From contig WAEK01000006.1 in NCBI GenBank assembly GCA_011634665.1, forward strand, positions 515,001 to 579,000: 64,000 bases of DNA, written 5' to 3'. The stretch is from Mortierella sp. BCC40632 (lineage: Eukaryota > Mortierellomycota > Mortierellomycetes > Mortierellales > Mortierellaceae). The notes beneath the pieces were generated by a model, which made no database searches, was not told where the DNA came from, and saw only the letters and a list, made by a program, of their open reading frames with translations. The translations under genes and the position numbers were made by a program. How positions within the stretch are numbered: the first letter of the stretch is position 1; each line of letters starts with the position of its first letter. Positions 36,298 to 46,260 of this stretch are shown one piece after another.

Positions 36298-38250
36298 TCA
36301 CGCTGTAGAGATAATTGGCGCTTCCACCACTTCAGCTCCCTCTGCAGCGTTAGTATCCGCCTCAACAAGACTGTCAAGCCATGGGCTACCTCCAACTGAA
36401 ATTTCACCAAAGCTCTGTTCCTGCTCAACCTTGACAACGTCCTTGGTGGACAACACGAGTAACTCGAAAAACAGCTTGGCTGCATCCTCGCGGCTCCGCT
36501 TCTTCTTGGGCGCCTCTGCCGCCTTCGCCTCTTGAGACTCACGGTCAGCGCGAGTATCAGCTGACAGGATCTCAGAAAATTTTACACGGGTACGATCCTT
36601 GTTTAATGACGAGCTAGCCATAGCCATTGACGAATGTCGGGTTGATCGTGCAGGCCTTGTACTCTCCGCTTCTTCGGTCACACTCTTGTTTGCCTCAAGT
36701 CCTTGGTGGATAAGCCTCATGGTTTGGACAGTCGAGTAGCTGAACACTGTTCCATATAGCTCCTTCGTCTTGGATACAGGTCCACTAGCGTCATCAATAT
36801 CCTGGAAAATTGAACTTATCGCAGTCTCCTTCGTAGCACCTGTCGATGCCTGTTCTTCGGAGAGCGCCGCTCCTCCTTTTGGAGGCGACTCAAGACGGAC
36901 TCCAAACATATCAGGAGCAGGTGGAGGTGTCGTCTCCTCGACTCCAAATGCATCGCCGCCAGCACCTCTCCTCAGTAGTCCCGCCCAGTCATCAGCAGGG
37001 CTATCGTGCTGCCAGTCAGCCCCAACGTTGGCAGCCTGTCTAATTTCAGGGACAGCCGGCTCTGGCTGATGAAGCTGAAGTTGACGTGAGAAAATTCTAG
37101 CGAGCTCAGGAACCAACGCTCCTCCCATAACACGGGGGCTGATAGAATGATCGAGTAAATAACCGGCAAGACCTCCATGAGCAGTGTCCTGTTCAATTTG
37201 CTGCAATCTCAGCAGCTTGCGGGATCTGGGGAGCATCTCATGAGTCATCAAAAGGCCCTCAGTAAAGGGATCGGTACTCGGAGCCAAAAGCTCTGTTTCC
37301 TCATCTACGATGAGTTTGCGTTTCTTGATAGCTGCTACGTGTAGCGTATGTTGCTGCGGGTATTGTTCCTGACCTCGTCCTTCGCCCAGTCTCTCCTCAA
37401 AGTCCAGACGCAATGGCGAACGGTTGCCATCTACAGCTGCAAAGCCAAAGTCTGGCTCATCAGGCGCACCGTGAACTGAGACGTCGATACTAAGCTCACG
37501 TCCATGCTCTCCTCCATCGAGCGGCAAAGCTCCATATTTACCCATATCCCCAAGAACTGCAAACGGATCGATACTAGCTGAGCGTCTCTGCACAACCTCA
37601 CGACGACCAACCTCGATCTCAAGGTCATCGCGGCGATGGGGTCTCCTTAAAAAATTGAAGTCGCCTGCAGAAGCGATATCATCTCCAAACATGTCGAGGT
37701 CCAGTGCATCATCTGGACCACCTAGATCGAAATCCATGGTATTGTATCCGCCACCGCCACTGATGCGGCTCAAATTATTTCTGCCAACCTCAATATCCAC
37801 GCCATGAAGGCGACGACCGCGGTCCAGATTTCCAACTGAGGCAAAGAGACCATTTGTACCACCAACACCTGAACCATCTTCCTGGATGGCATCTGAGCCA
37901 TCTGACTTTGACTGGAAGCTCCAGGCGTCAAGGTCAATTGTCTGGGCTGGTAGCAAAAGGTCATATTCGGTCATATTGTCCTGCACAGTGATAGCATTAA
38001 AGGCGGCTCGAGAGTGTTCGGTAGGGAGATCTGAGGCACCATCGAGCATCAGTAGGTTGTCACCCATGGTGTTGGCATCACTTCGAAAGGCAACTTTGAT
38101 CTTGATCAAAGCCTCATTACAATCCTCGAGCAAATATCTAGTTTTGCGGGAATAGATCCTAGTGACACCAAGCAAGAGCTGACCAGAGAGACGCAGGGCC
38201 ATGGGCGCCTGGTCAACTCCAATGATGGCATCTATTCAGAAGAAGAGAAA

Positions 38251-38286
<36 letters not shown>

Positions 38287-38639
38287 CAATAAATGAATCG
38301 TCAACTGAAACTGACGCCCTTGCCGCCACCAGTCATTGTCTGAAGGTGAAGATGGCAGGAAGAAAAGATCCAACAATTATGACCACCACCGAATCGTTTG
38401 CAGGATGGGAAATCTGATAACAGTAGTATTCACCATCATCCAAGCTTCAATTCCAATCCCATCAGGTAGCTCGACAAGTGCGGGAATACTGGGAGTAAAA
38501 GATGAAAAGACATACCGACAGAGTTGTTGAGGTTTGTCTGAAGGAGCTGGTTCTTGGACAGTTTGCGTTCCCAATGGGCTGCAAGCCAAACTTTGGCCAG
38601 AGGTCCCTTCTTGGACAGGATTGCCTCTGAGTAGAACAT
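36298..38639 (-). CDS. RAD21/SCC1 cohesin kleisin subunit
   Basis: This is the kleisin that closes the SMC1-SMC3 ring in sister-chromatid cohesion and is cut by separase at anaphase. Two exons on the minus strand, 38639-38516 and 38231-36298, give 685 aa. The N-terminus MFYSEAILSKKGPLAKVWLA and, across the intron, VDAIIGVDQAPMALRLSGQLLLGVTRIYSRKTRYLLEDCNEA are the SMC3-binding part. The middle (about residues 90-600) is acidic and low in conservation, with EVGR-type repeats (DIEVGRNN, EIEVGRREV) that resemble separase-site surroundings. The C-terminus AAKLFFELLVLSTKDVVKVEQ...GEISV is the winged-helix SMC1-binding domain. The intron carries a (GT)n microsatellite. MFYSE...KRGPLAK-type N-termini favour mitotic RAD21 over meiotic REC8. 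Confidence 0.92.
38255..38282. repeat. (GT)n microsatellite in the RAD21 intron
   Basis: About 12 GT units lie in the only intron of the minus-strand RAD21 gene, about 25 bp on the intron side of its acceptor. Confidence 0.9.
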
Positions 38640-39322
38640 GGTAGAGTTGGTTAAGATGTGGATGGGCGCTCTGCTTGCTCAATCACTCGTTCTTTCTTTT
38701 CTCCCTCTTTCTCTCTCTCTCTCTCTATGAATACTTGAGGCAATGGATGCAGCCGCGGTAGAGAATAAGTCAGAGAGAAGGCTAAAGGAAGTAGTGGATG
38801 CGCACTACAATAGATGGAAAGGGGTTGAAGTGCGATGCAATGCAAAGTAATCGAAGCAATCAATGCAGACAGCGCCAGTGATGCTAGAAGTAGAAGAACG
38901 CGAAGAGAGGACTCGCATAAAAACATCACAAAAGATTTTTGTGGTAGAGCAGCCAACAGTGGCTCAGGACAGGACTTTTTTTTTTACTTTCCCAGCAGAG
39001 AAAGAAATGCCATTTCCATTGCAAAAAAAAAAAGCAAGCTCTCTAGCAAGCTCTCTCTCTCTCTCTCTGATCACTTGCCTGAATACATACCGCCTTGCTG
39101 TCATCCAACCATCAAGCAATTCTTTCTCTCTTTCTCTTTCTCTCTTTCTTTCTTTCTTTCTTTTCTTTCTTTCTCTTTCTCTCTCGGTCTTCTTAATATT
39201 CAGACTGCCAAGATAATATGTAAGAGGACAAAAATGACAACCCTTCGTTTGACCACTGTAATTTTTATCTCTGTCTGCAAGGGAAACACATCACTGCCCA
39301 GCCTGCCCAACCGTCATGGAGT
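38640..39322. other. RAD21 upstream region with CT/TTTC tracts
   Basis: The region lies between the START-protein stop and the RAD21 start. It holds GA/CT tracts near 38709-38726, 39054-39070 and 39121-39186. No gene is seen; the long Leu/Ser/Phe ORF on the plus strand is a repeat translation. Confidence 0.6.
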
Positions 39323-40204
39323 TCAACTGTTGATTGACACCGCACTGTCAGAAGAGGGTGCTAAAGCCATTGTCTTTTCGTTCGCCAAGTCTTCCTTCAT
39401 AAGGCTAAGGCCTGCATCCCGAAGTGAGTTCAAGAAACCTATTGTCCACACGAGAGAAGGATGGTAGAGTTGGGTGAGTCACGATAGTTCTTTCTGCTCG
39501 CATAGACTCCGATTTGGACCCAATGTTTCACTCTTGCAAACTTGCCTGGCACTCCTGACTTAGCTGCCCAGTTAATGATACTCGAAGGGATATTGCCCTA
39601 TGGGTTGTGCATCAACAGTAGCAACATAAGATGTATTAAAAACTTCGTCACCGAAACACTTAGTAACTAGGCAATATAGAATGGCGATCAACCTAGCTCC
39701 AACCTTCGGATCGTCAAAATATCCGAACCAGATGTTGCATCCATTTCCCGTCGCAGTTGGCTGGATCACTACATCCTGTCGAAACTCATCCACGCGAACA
39801 GTGCCGGATTTTTCAGGCATGGTTTCATCTACGACACTCTTGCCGTTGATACAAAACACGCCGCCTCTAAATTCCTGAACATTGAGCTCGTACACGTAGT
39901 CGCGTGGGGAGAGTGGCCAAGGGAACTTGGTTACAAAGTGAAGCCGATTGTCATCCAATAGCTTCCAGCCACCCATATATTTATCCCAAGTCTTGCGGTA
40001 ATCGAGATTCGTATATGCCTTCAACAGGTACTTTACTGGTAGACCAGGGAATGTGCCAAGGACTTTGTACTCCTTGAGTGCACTGTTGGCCACTGATCGT
40101 CTGTATACCTTGAACTCGGCCACTTCTGTGAAGAGCTCCCACGAGGCAACATCGGGTACCTGGATCTCGGTCAGGGCTACTTCAACCTGTTCTTCTGTAA
40201 ACAT
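39323..40204 (-). CDS. START-domain lipid transfer protein (PCTP/StARD2-like)
   Basis: This predicted 222-aa cytosolic protein would bind a phospholipid, by family probably phosphatidylcholine. Exons on the minus strand are 40204-39704, 39597-39546 (52 bp) and 39438-39323; together they are 223 codons including stop. Landmarks are FKVYRRSVANSALKEYKVLG, LDYRKTWDKYM, FPWPLSPRDYVYE, the EKSGTVRVDEFRQDV strand and YFDDPK, continued across the intron by GNIPSSIINWAAKSGVP and then GFLNSLRDAG, as in PCTP (WLINWAAKNGVPNFL). The unspliced frame would end 44 codons into intron 1 with an unrelated tail. Intron 2 uses a GC donor (CCAG/GCAAGT), and intron 1 uses GTTGGA. It could instead belong to another small START subgroup; ligand is inferred. 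Confidence 0.88.
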
Positions 40205-40885
40205 TCTTTGGATGCAAACGACCTTGATAGTTCGGGTTTTTGATACACTTGGCTAAGGTGCTTCCCAGATTCAACTTTGTGATCGGTTGTATCTACTGTT
40301 GTAAGTCGCTCTATTTCCCAATATCTGGTTATATTGCACCTGTGTTTGCGGTGAGAGAAGGGCAATGTGGAGAATCGGATGAGTGTATGAACTGTAGGCA
40401 GTGCAAGGGAGGGGAGGGGTGAGTGTGAGTGGTGTGCGAGTAAGAGAACAAAGGAAAGAAAGAAAAGGAGTGACGACCTTATGAAATTGCAGATTTGTAT
40501 CGCTCTCACAACTCGTATGATTATATCCTCTGAGCGAGGGTGGCAAAGCGCACGATCCCGAACTGTAGTATTTTACTCGCTGGCAGGGACGTGCAGAAAT
40601 GTCACGTTGGTTCGGTGTCCAGTACATCTGAACAAGCTCTTACATCTCCCCCCTTCCCGAAGCTGTTTCAATCCAACATTGCGTGGAGTCTCTCTGCTCA
40701 TCAAGGCTCACCAAAAAAAAAAAAAAAAAAAAAAAAAGGGCGAACGGTGCACTACTAGCTACTCTCCCCGTGTTACTATCCTTCAGTCAATTTCGTGAAG
40801 TGGTCAATCGGCTTCACAGGAGAAGTCAGTCCACAGTAAAAAATTAAAAATGAGTCCGGTTTTTCTAATCAATACAACAACTTCT
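40205..40885. other. Upstream region of the START gene, no gene seen
   Basis: No convincing coding sequence is present. An A26 tract lies at about 40713-40737. Confidence 0.55.
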
Positions 40886-41184
40886 TTTTTTTTTTTTATG
40901 GGCCCCGTTAGGGGTTTTATTCGTCGGCGCGCACTCATACCACGGTCTGCGGACGTGGCCAGCTAGTTCACAAAAACTACACTATCCTACAACAGAAGAG
41001 TAGAGAGAAGAAGGAAAAGGTGGAGGGTGACCCAGAAACGATATAGCTACTAGAAATACAAATGCAGAGAAAGGGAAAAAGACCAGGTACAAAGAGCACC
41101 CGCAGAGGGGGCAAGTCAAAAGGCAGGATCTACAACTAGGGCAAAGGGTCCGAGGGGTCCAGGAGCTGCGAGAGCGGCTCCCAA
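40886..41184 (-). mobile_element. 3' fragment of a non-LTR retrotransposon (minus copy)
   Basis: Read on the minus strand it is 287 bp ending in AATAAAACCCCTAACGGGGCCCAT followed by a poly(A) tail (T12 at 40886-40897). The same 287 bp occur in opposite orientation at 42171-42457. The copy is strongly 5'-truncated, and its first about 15 codons correspond to the end of the plus copy's ORF. Shared 3' end, poly(A) and variable 5' truncation are typical of target-primed reverse transcription (LINE). Confidence 0.75.
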
Positions 41185-41429
41185 TATATAACCACCTTTT
41201 TTGCCGATTAAAGTGGGTTGGGTGCCTCAACTTGCGATTTTTTTGAAATCATCTGGTAGGGATGATCGCTCGACGCCTCCTGACGAATTTCCAGGAGATG
41301 GGGCCTTGGGTTTGTGCGTCAGGAGCCCAAAGACCAAATTCCAAAATGGTCTTACTAACTCCATGTAATTTTCCAGCTCACAATTTGACTTCTAGACCCC
41401 TCTGAATTTTCTGCACTCAGCTCAGTGCA

Positions 41430-42477
41430 AAAATTTCCGTACTAACTCCGTGCAAAAGTGGATGTGTGTGAAATTAAGACGCTCACACATATGTGATTTT
41501 TGCGGTCCACAAGACACGAACACCAGGGCCCATAAAAAAAAAAAAAAAAAAAAAAAAAGACACGAACACCGGTTATCATTGGCTGGGGCGGCTACACGTC
41601 TTCAACTTCTGGCAGCTGAGGTTATGGACTCTTCCAGTTTGGGATATCGCAAGGTTTGTGTTCTATTTGCGAAGCGTGGAGCAGTCTGCCTGACAACTGC
41701 ATGCTGGGATGGCCAGAAATTGAGAAACTGCCCCCTATCGCAGTACACATCCACTCGTTGGTCCTGTACAGCATTTGGAGGACTTTTGTTGCCATCCACA
41801 AGCTACTCCCGGGACAACCCCCGAGAGATGGCACAGCGGACGACCTCCTCTGGCTCACCGTCAACAGCCTCAAGCTCCGTGCACACACAGCACTCCAACA
41901 AGCTCTCCTCAAGGACAACAAACAGCAAGCAACGAACCCAAACCCAGCAGCAACTTCAGATGCCAATTACAAGCGAATGCACAAGACTTGGAATCACCCT
42001 CCGTATATTGTGGTGTCCAAAGAGGAGGTGACATTTGGTTGGATGTGGCCCACCCCTGGCTATGGTCCCTTTTTAGACATGCCAGGGGAGTACACTCCTC
42101 CAGCTTCGCGCGCAAGACCGAAGCCGCCTGACATCAGGCGAGCAAACGTCGCTGACGTTGACCTGCTTGATTGGGAGCCGCTCTCGCAGCTCCTGGACCC
42201 CTCGGACCCTTTGCCCTAGTTGTAGATCCTGCCTTTTGACTTGCCCCCCCTCTGCGGGTGCTCTTTGTACCTGGTCTTTTTCCCTTTCTCTGCATTTGTA
42301 TTTCTAGTAGCTATATCGTTTCTGGGTCACCCTCCACCTTTTCCTTCTTCTCTCTACTCTTCTGTTGTAGGATAGTGTAGTTTTTGTGAACTAGCTGGCC
42401 ACGTCCGCAGACCGTGGTATGAGTGCGCGCCGACGAATAAAACCCCTAACGGGGCCCAAAAAAAAAAAAAAAAAAAA
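41430..42477 (+). mobile_element. Non-LTR (LINE) retrotransposon 3' portion (plus copy), decayed
   Basis: An ORF from about 41656 to 42219 (WPEIEKLPPIAVHIHSLVLYSIWRTF..., ending SQLLDPSDPLP) precedes a 3' UTR shared with the fragment at 40898-41184 and an A20 tail at 42458-42477. Upstream, the frame broken at about 41570-41660 contains HICDFCG...YHWL, which looks like the Cys/His motif that follows the reverse transcriptase in LINE ORF2. It is interrupted by a miniature insertion of the same family at 41525-41558. No reverse transcriptase domain remains. The exact 5' end is uncertain. Confidence 0.6.
41513..41570 (+). mobile_element. Miniature LINE insertion with target-site duplication
   Basis: A 12-bp direct repeat GACACGAACACC (41513-41524 and 41559-41570; 14 bp if two A are counted) brackets AGGGCCCAT plus A25. 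GGGCCCAT-poly(A) is exactly the 3' terminus of the neighbouring LINE family, so this is an insertion truncated to under 10 bp plus tail. Confidence 0.85.
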
Positions 42478-42494
42478 GGCAGTACAGTACTGCC
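42478..42494. repeat. Short inverted repeat next to the LINE tail
   Basis: GGCAGTAC-A-GTACTGCC has perfect 8-bp arms with one spacer base, placed between the A20 tail and a second A10 run. Confidence 0.8.
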
Positions 42495-42545
42495 GTTAGA
42501 CACATCCAAAAAAAAAAGGCAATCGAAATCAGAGATAAAAGAAAG

Positions 42546-42618
42546 TGGAGAACCTGGGCATCGATCCCAGTGCCTCTCGCATGCTAAGCGAGCGCTCTAC
42601 CATTTGAGCTAGATCCCC
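42546..42618 (-). tRNA. tRNA-Ala (anticodon AGC)
   Basis: Read on the minus strand it is a 73-nt cloverleaf. The acceptor GGGGATC pairs with GTTCTCC plus discriminator A, the D arm is AGCTCAAATGGTAGAGC, the anticodon stem CTCGC/GCGAG holds loop TTAGCAT (anticodon AGC), and the T arm is CTGGG/CCCAG. The G3:U70 pair that marks alanine tRNAs is present. Pair 6:67 is T:T, a mismatch in an otherwise canonical stem. There is no intron. A Ty3-family LTR starts 287 bp upstream of the tRNA 5' end. Confidence 0.92.
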
Positions 42619-42777
42619 GTCTCGATATTGTTGTCGGGAGGTCGAGTGCGTGTCGTCCGTAAGCCGCATCGACTCCATGACGTCACCGTATCCTAGACGC
42701 AGACCTAGGCCAGCCTCGACCACGTCTAGTGTCGCCGCCCCGGTACCCAACCCCTAGCCCCTACAGTCCCCGCACCA

Positions 42778-42831
42778 CCCCAATAGCCCCGAAGACTGTT
42801 AAAAAAAAAAAAACCCAATAGCCCCGAAGAC
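42778..42831 (+). mobile_element. Miniature poly(A) insertion with 18-bp target-site duplication
   Basis: CCCAATAGCCCCGAAGAC occurs at 42779-42796 (end) and 42814-42831, bracketing TGTT plus A13. Only four bases precede the A tract, so the source RNA cannot be named, but direct repeat plus poly(A) is the mark of reverse-transcribed insertion. Confidence 0.82.
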
Positions 42832-42904
42832 ATCCTGACCATGGCACCACACGATATTCCCCTAACCAATACACTCCCCTAGCCCAGACCCATCCATGTC
42901 CACC

Positions 42905-43959
42905 TGTCAAAGAGTATGCTACCTTGGTGCGTCTCTTTGAGAATGTCCTTGCTGGAATGTTTCGATCTGTACGGACGGACACGAATTTTCTTCCCCCATT
43001 GCCGCGCTCCATGGAAAGGGTTCACCCCTTTTTCTACATATCTTCTCTAGTATTTATTTCCTCTCTTTCTTTCTCAATAAACGTCAGTTAGTAACTCACT
43101 TCTTGTCCCTAGCCTTTGTCCTAGTCCCTGTCCTTGTTTGTTCTTCTCCTTCCCTATTCCTCTTGCCTTGTTACATGGTAGCAAAAGGAAGTTCCCTTCC
43201 ACCACCTCCATTATGCCTAACCACTTCGATACCTTTGTTAAAAATGTCCATCTCCATGAATTCAAAGGCCTTCCAAACGAAAACGTTTCCAACTGGATCA
43301 AGGATATTGAAGAGTATAGCGATGCTCTCAGTCTCAACGCGAGTCAACGGATCCAAGGGTGCCGTCTTCTTTCTCCAAGGCAACGCGCGCAACTGGGTCC
43401 GGACCCTTACGTTTCCAGCTGTCCTCAATGATAACGATTGGATCAGTTTCAAGGCTGCGTTGGAAAAACGCTACTCGAGCCCCAACACCAAATTGTTCGC
43501 TCGTAGCAAATTGTACAACCTAAAACAGAAAGGGTCTGTCACGGATTACATCAATGAGTTCGAAACCCTACGCTCTGTCCTCACTGACATGAGTGAGGCA
43601 GAAGCGATCCAGGTCTTCCTCCAAGGGCTTGGACAAAGACTTCAAGAACATTTCGCCGGTAATCCAAGCCTTCGACAAGACCTGTACACGATTGTTCAAG
43701 TGTCTGAGAGCCTCGACCGAGTGTACCAACGTGGGAAGCAACATTCTTGGGAACCACAACCCAAACATGAACCAGCAAGGCCTGAGTCCTCGAATAGCCA
43801 AGCAGAACCGATGGAGCTAGACGCTATGAACATGCACAAGATGAGTCCTCAAAAACAAGCGGACTGGAAAAATCGTGCATGCTTCTATTGTCACCAACCT
43901 GGCCATCAAGCCAAGAACTGTGAGGCAAAGAAAAAGAATGCGTCGGGAAAAGCCCCGTC
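42905..43959 (+). mobile_element. Ty3/Gypsy family A/C: 5' LTR and gag, truncated (plus copy)
   Basis: The LTR spans 42905-43175 (271 bp, TGTCAAAG...TTGTTACA). A primer-binding site TGGTAGCAAAAGG follows directly and fits the 3' end of an initiator-type tRNA-Met. Gag begins at MPNHFDTFVKNVHLHEFKG (about 43214) and continues after a frame change near 43340-43360 as GAVFFLQGNARNWVRTLTF, then TDYINEFETLRSVL and a zinc knuckle CFYCHQPGHQAKNC. The copy ends abruptly at 43959, where a family-B LTR begins; its own pol and 3' LTR are absent. Family C at 50708-53827 is the same family in the opposite orientation. Confidence 0.88.
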
Positions 43960-45485
43960 TGCGACAGTGTCCTCTTCAAGCTGCGCCCTTTGCCACTATT
44001 TGTGACTGTCCAGTTGCCACCACTGCCGCGCCCCCTTCCATTTGCCACCAAACCACTTGTATAAATAGTTAGCTTTCTCATTACTTTAATCTTTAGCAAT
44101 AAACTGCCCAAACCAAAGACTCCCTGGCCTCTGACTGTTGCATGGCAGCAAAGGTACAATCTCTTTCCACCGACCCCTCTGACACCGACTCCCCCCTCGA
44201 ACCCTGCCACCCCTCGGACCCCCACGACTCCAACCCAAGTACCCCAAGATCAAGACCCCCTTTCCGATTATTTTTCTTCCCTTTCCATCATGAGCCAAGA
44301 AGCCGACGCCTCCGCCTCCATTCTTCAAGGATTGGCCGCGAATGATCAAGCAAGAACCCTTGCCGCCGTCCTCAAACCGCCCAAGCCCGAGCCCTTTAGT
44401 GGCATTATCGATGCTGAAGAGTGTCTAAATTTTGCCGATAGCTATGAAGAGTATTTCACTGTCTTACAGCTCTCCAAGAATCTTTGGGTTCGGTACTTTG
44501 TACTTGCCCTCACAAAAGACGCACGCTCTTGGTGGCGCACATCTGAGATCAAGATTGACACCCCTGGGAGAATTTCCGCGCTTCGTTTATCGCAAGGTTC
44601 ACGCCTCCTGATGCTGTCCACGCTGCTCGTTTAAAGTTGGAAAATCTGATCCAAGGAAAAAAGAGGCGTCGCTGAATATACAAATGAGTTCAGAAGATAC
44701 CTTCGTCTCATCCCAAAGGAAGACAAGGACGCTTCACTTTTCCGGTTTTCTTCGTGGCCTCGATCCAGAAACTTCTAAACAGGTTCGACTACGCCAACCC
44801 AAGACCCCTTGAAAAGCAATCACCGAGGCAACAATCGTCCACGATATCCTCTACCCCTCCAGTTATTTCTCCCACGATAATCACCATGGTCCCTCTTCCC
44901 CTCCGGTTCCAACAGTACTCAAAAAGACCCGATGGCTATGGAAATTGATAACCTCAGGACCGAACTTAACGCCCTTCGTCGACAGTTCTCTTCGCGCCCC
45001 TCATCAACACCCAAACTATCGCCACAAGAACGCGAGCGACTCCGCCAACGAGGAGCTTGCTTCCGCTGCCGCAAGGATGGACATATGGCTAACGAATGTC
45101 GCAGTGGAAAACGTTTCAACAACATAGAATCCGAAGAGACCTCTCCCCTCAGCCCGAGCAGGGAAAAGGCCCCAGCAATTAAGATCAGTCCAGGGCTTAG
45201 TTGCTGAAACCCCTCTCCTATCCACCTGGATCAGGGGAGTGTTCCAAGACCAGAGTTAAGTTCTCAAGCGAATAAAAATAAAAAAGTATTCAACTCTACT
45301 TCGTCCACTCCTCAGAAAAATAATGACAATAATACTCACGACCCAACCAAGGCCCACACAAACATCCATGAACCAATGCCAACGTCGTCAAAGACTGAGG
45401 AGAAGGCTTGTATTAGTGACAAAGTGGACCTGGACCCACTTGCTCCTGAATTACAGCTAGACCCATCGCCAGAGTCAACACACAA
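43960..45485 (+). mobile_element. Ty3/Gypsy family B: 5' LTR and gag, truncated (plus copy)
   Basis: The LTR is 43960-44142 (183 bp, TGCGACAGTG...GACTGTTGCA), followed by primer-binding site TGGCAGCAAAGG. Gag runs from about 44290 (MSQEADASASILQGL) through several frame changes to a zinc knuckle (CFRCRKDGHMANEC, about 45058-45100) and the linker MPTSSKTEEKACISDKVDL (45376). The sequence is almost identical to the same part of the complete minus copy, with 1-3-base indels in short repeats. It stops at 45485, where the 3' LTR of that minus copy begins. Confidence 0.88.
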
Positions 45486-45668
45486 TGCAACAGTCAGAGG
45501 CCAGGGAGTCCTTGGTTTGGGCAGTTTATTGCTAAAGATTAAAGTAATGAGAAAGCTAACTATTTATACAAGTGGTTTGGTGGCAAATGGAAGGGGGCGC
45601 GGCAGTGGTGGCAACTGGACAGTCACAAATAGTGGCAAAGGGCGCAGCTTGAAGAGGACACTGTCGCA
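45486..45668 (-). repeat. Family B 3' LTR
   Basis: This 183-bp LTR on the minus strand starts TGCGACAG and ends GTTGCA. It is nearly identical to the LTRs at 43960-44142 and 50525-50707. Confidence 0.92.
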
Positions 45669-45678
45669 CCTTCCCCTT

Positions 45679-46260
45679 TTAAAAATTTAGGTCGTGTTTC
45701 TGCTTGTACTCGTCCACAGTTTCCTGGCAATGTGTAAGATCCTTTACTTTTTCCCATGTTGCCTCGTCTCGAGAGTAGCCCTTCCATAAAATAAGGAACT
45801 GATGCTGCCGTCGATAGTACCGATAGTCCAGAATACTGTCTACTTCAAACTCTTCTTCTCCATCGATGATTTCAGGCTCTGGTTCTGAATGTACTGTTGT
45901 CCGAGGGCCGAGTGATTCTGGCGACTCTTCATAGTGTCGGAAACGATCCACATGGAACACGTCGTGTATTTTCATTGTCGGAGGTAATTCAACTTTGAAG
46001 GTGACAGGGGACAATTGCTGAAGGAGTGTGTAGGGTCCAATGAATCTCGGCTTCAGTTTATCTGATGGTCTGTTTTGGTCTGCTGGGATAGTGATATGTT
46101 CCGCGTTGAGCAAGACTTTGTCGCCTTCTTTGAAGCTGTGCTCGATCCTATGTTTGTCTGCGTTCCAAGTCTGCCTTTCCTGTGCGAGTCGAATAGAATC
46201 CTGGGCCTCCTTGAGTATCCTGCTCTGGTCGCTTACAAAACTTTCAACCTTGGGAGCTTT
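45679..46260 (-). pseudogene. Family B integrase C-terminus with chromodomain
   Basis: The segment reads PKFIGPY-type RFIGPYTLLQQLSPVTFKVELPP and HDVFHVDRFRHYEESPESLG, then the chromodomain: EFEVDSILDYRYYRRQHQFLILWKGYSRDEATWE, ending TVDEYKQKHDLNF. The aromatic residues of a methyl-lysine cage are plausible (Y, W). It is separated from the integrase core by a frame change near 46110-46250. Such domains guide integration to marked chromatin in related elements. Confidence 0.85.

Noticed and set aside
41412..41429. Near-palindrome TGCACTCAGCTCAGTGCA as a possible transposon end
   Set aside because: Single occurrence, no partner terminal repeat and no transposase nearby that I could identify.
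43960..45485. Treating the plus-strand family B segment as a second complete element
   Set aside because: It has one LTR and gag only; it stops at the LTR of the minus copy without pol or its own 3' LTR.
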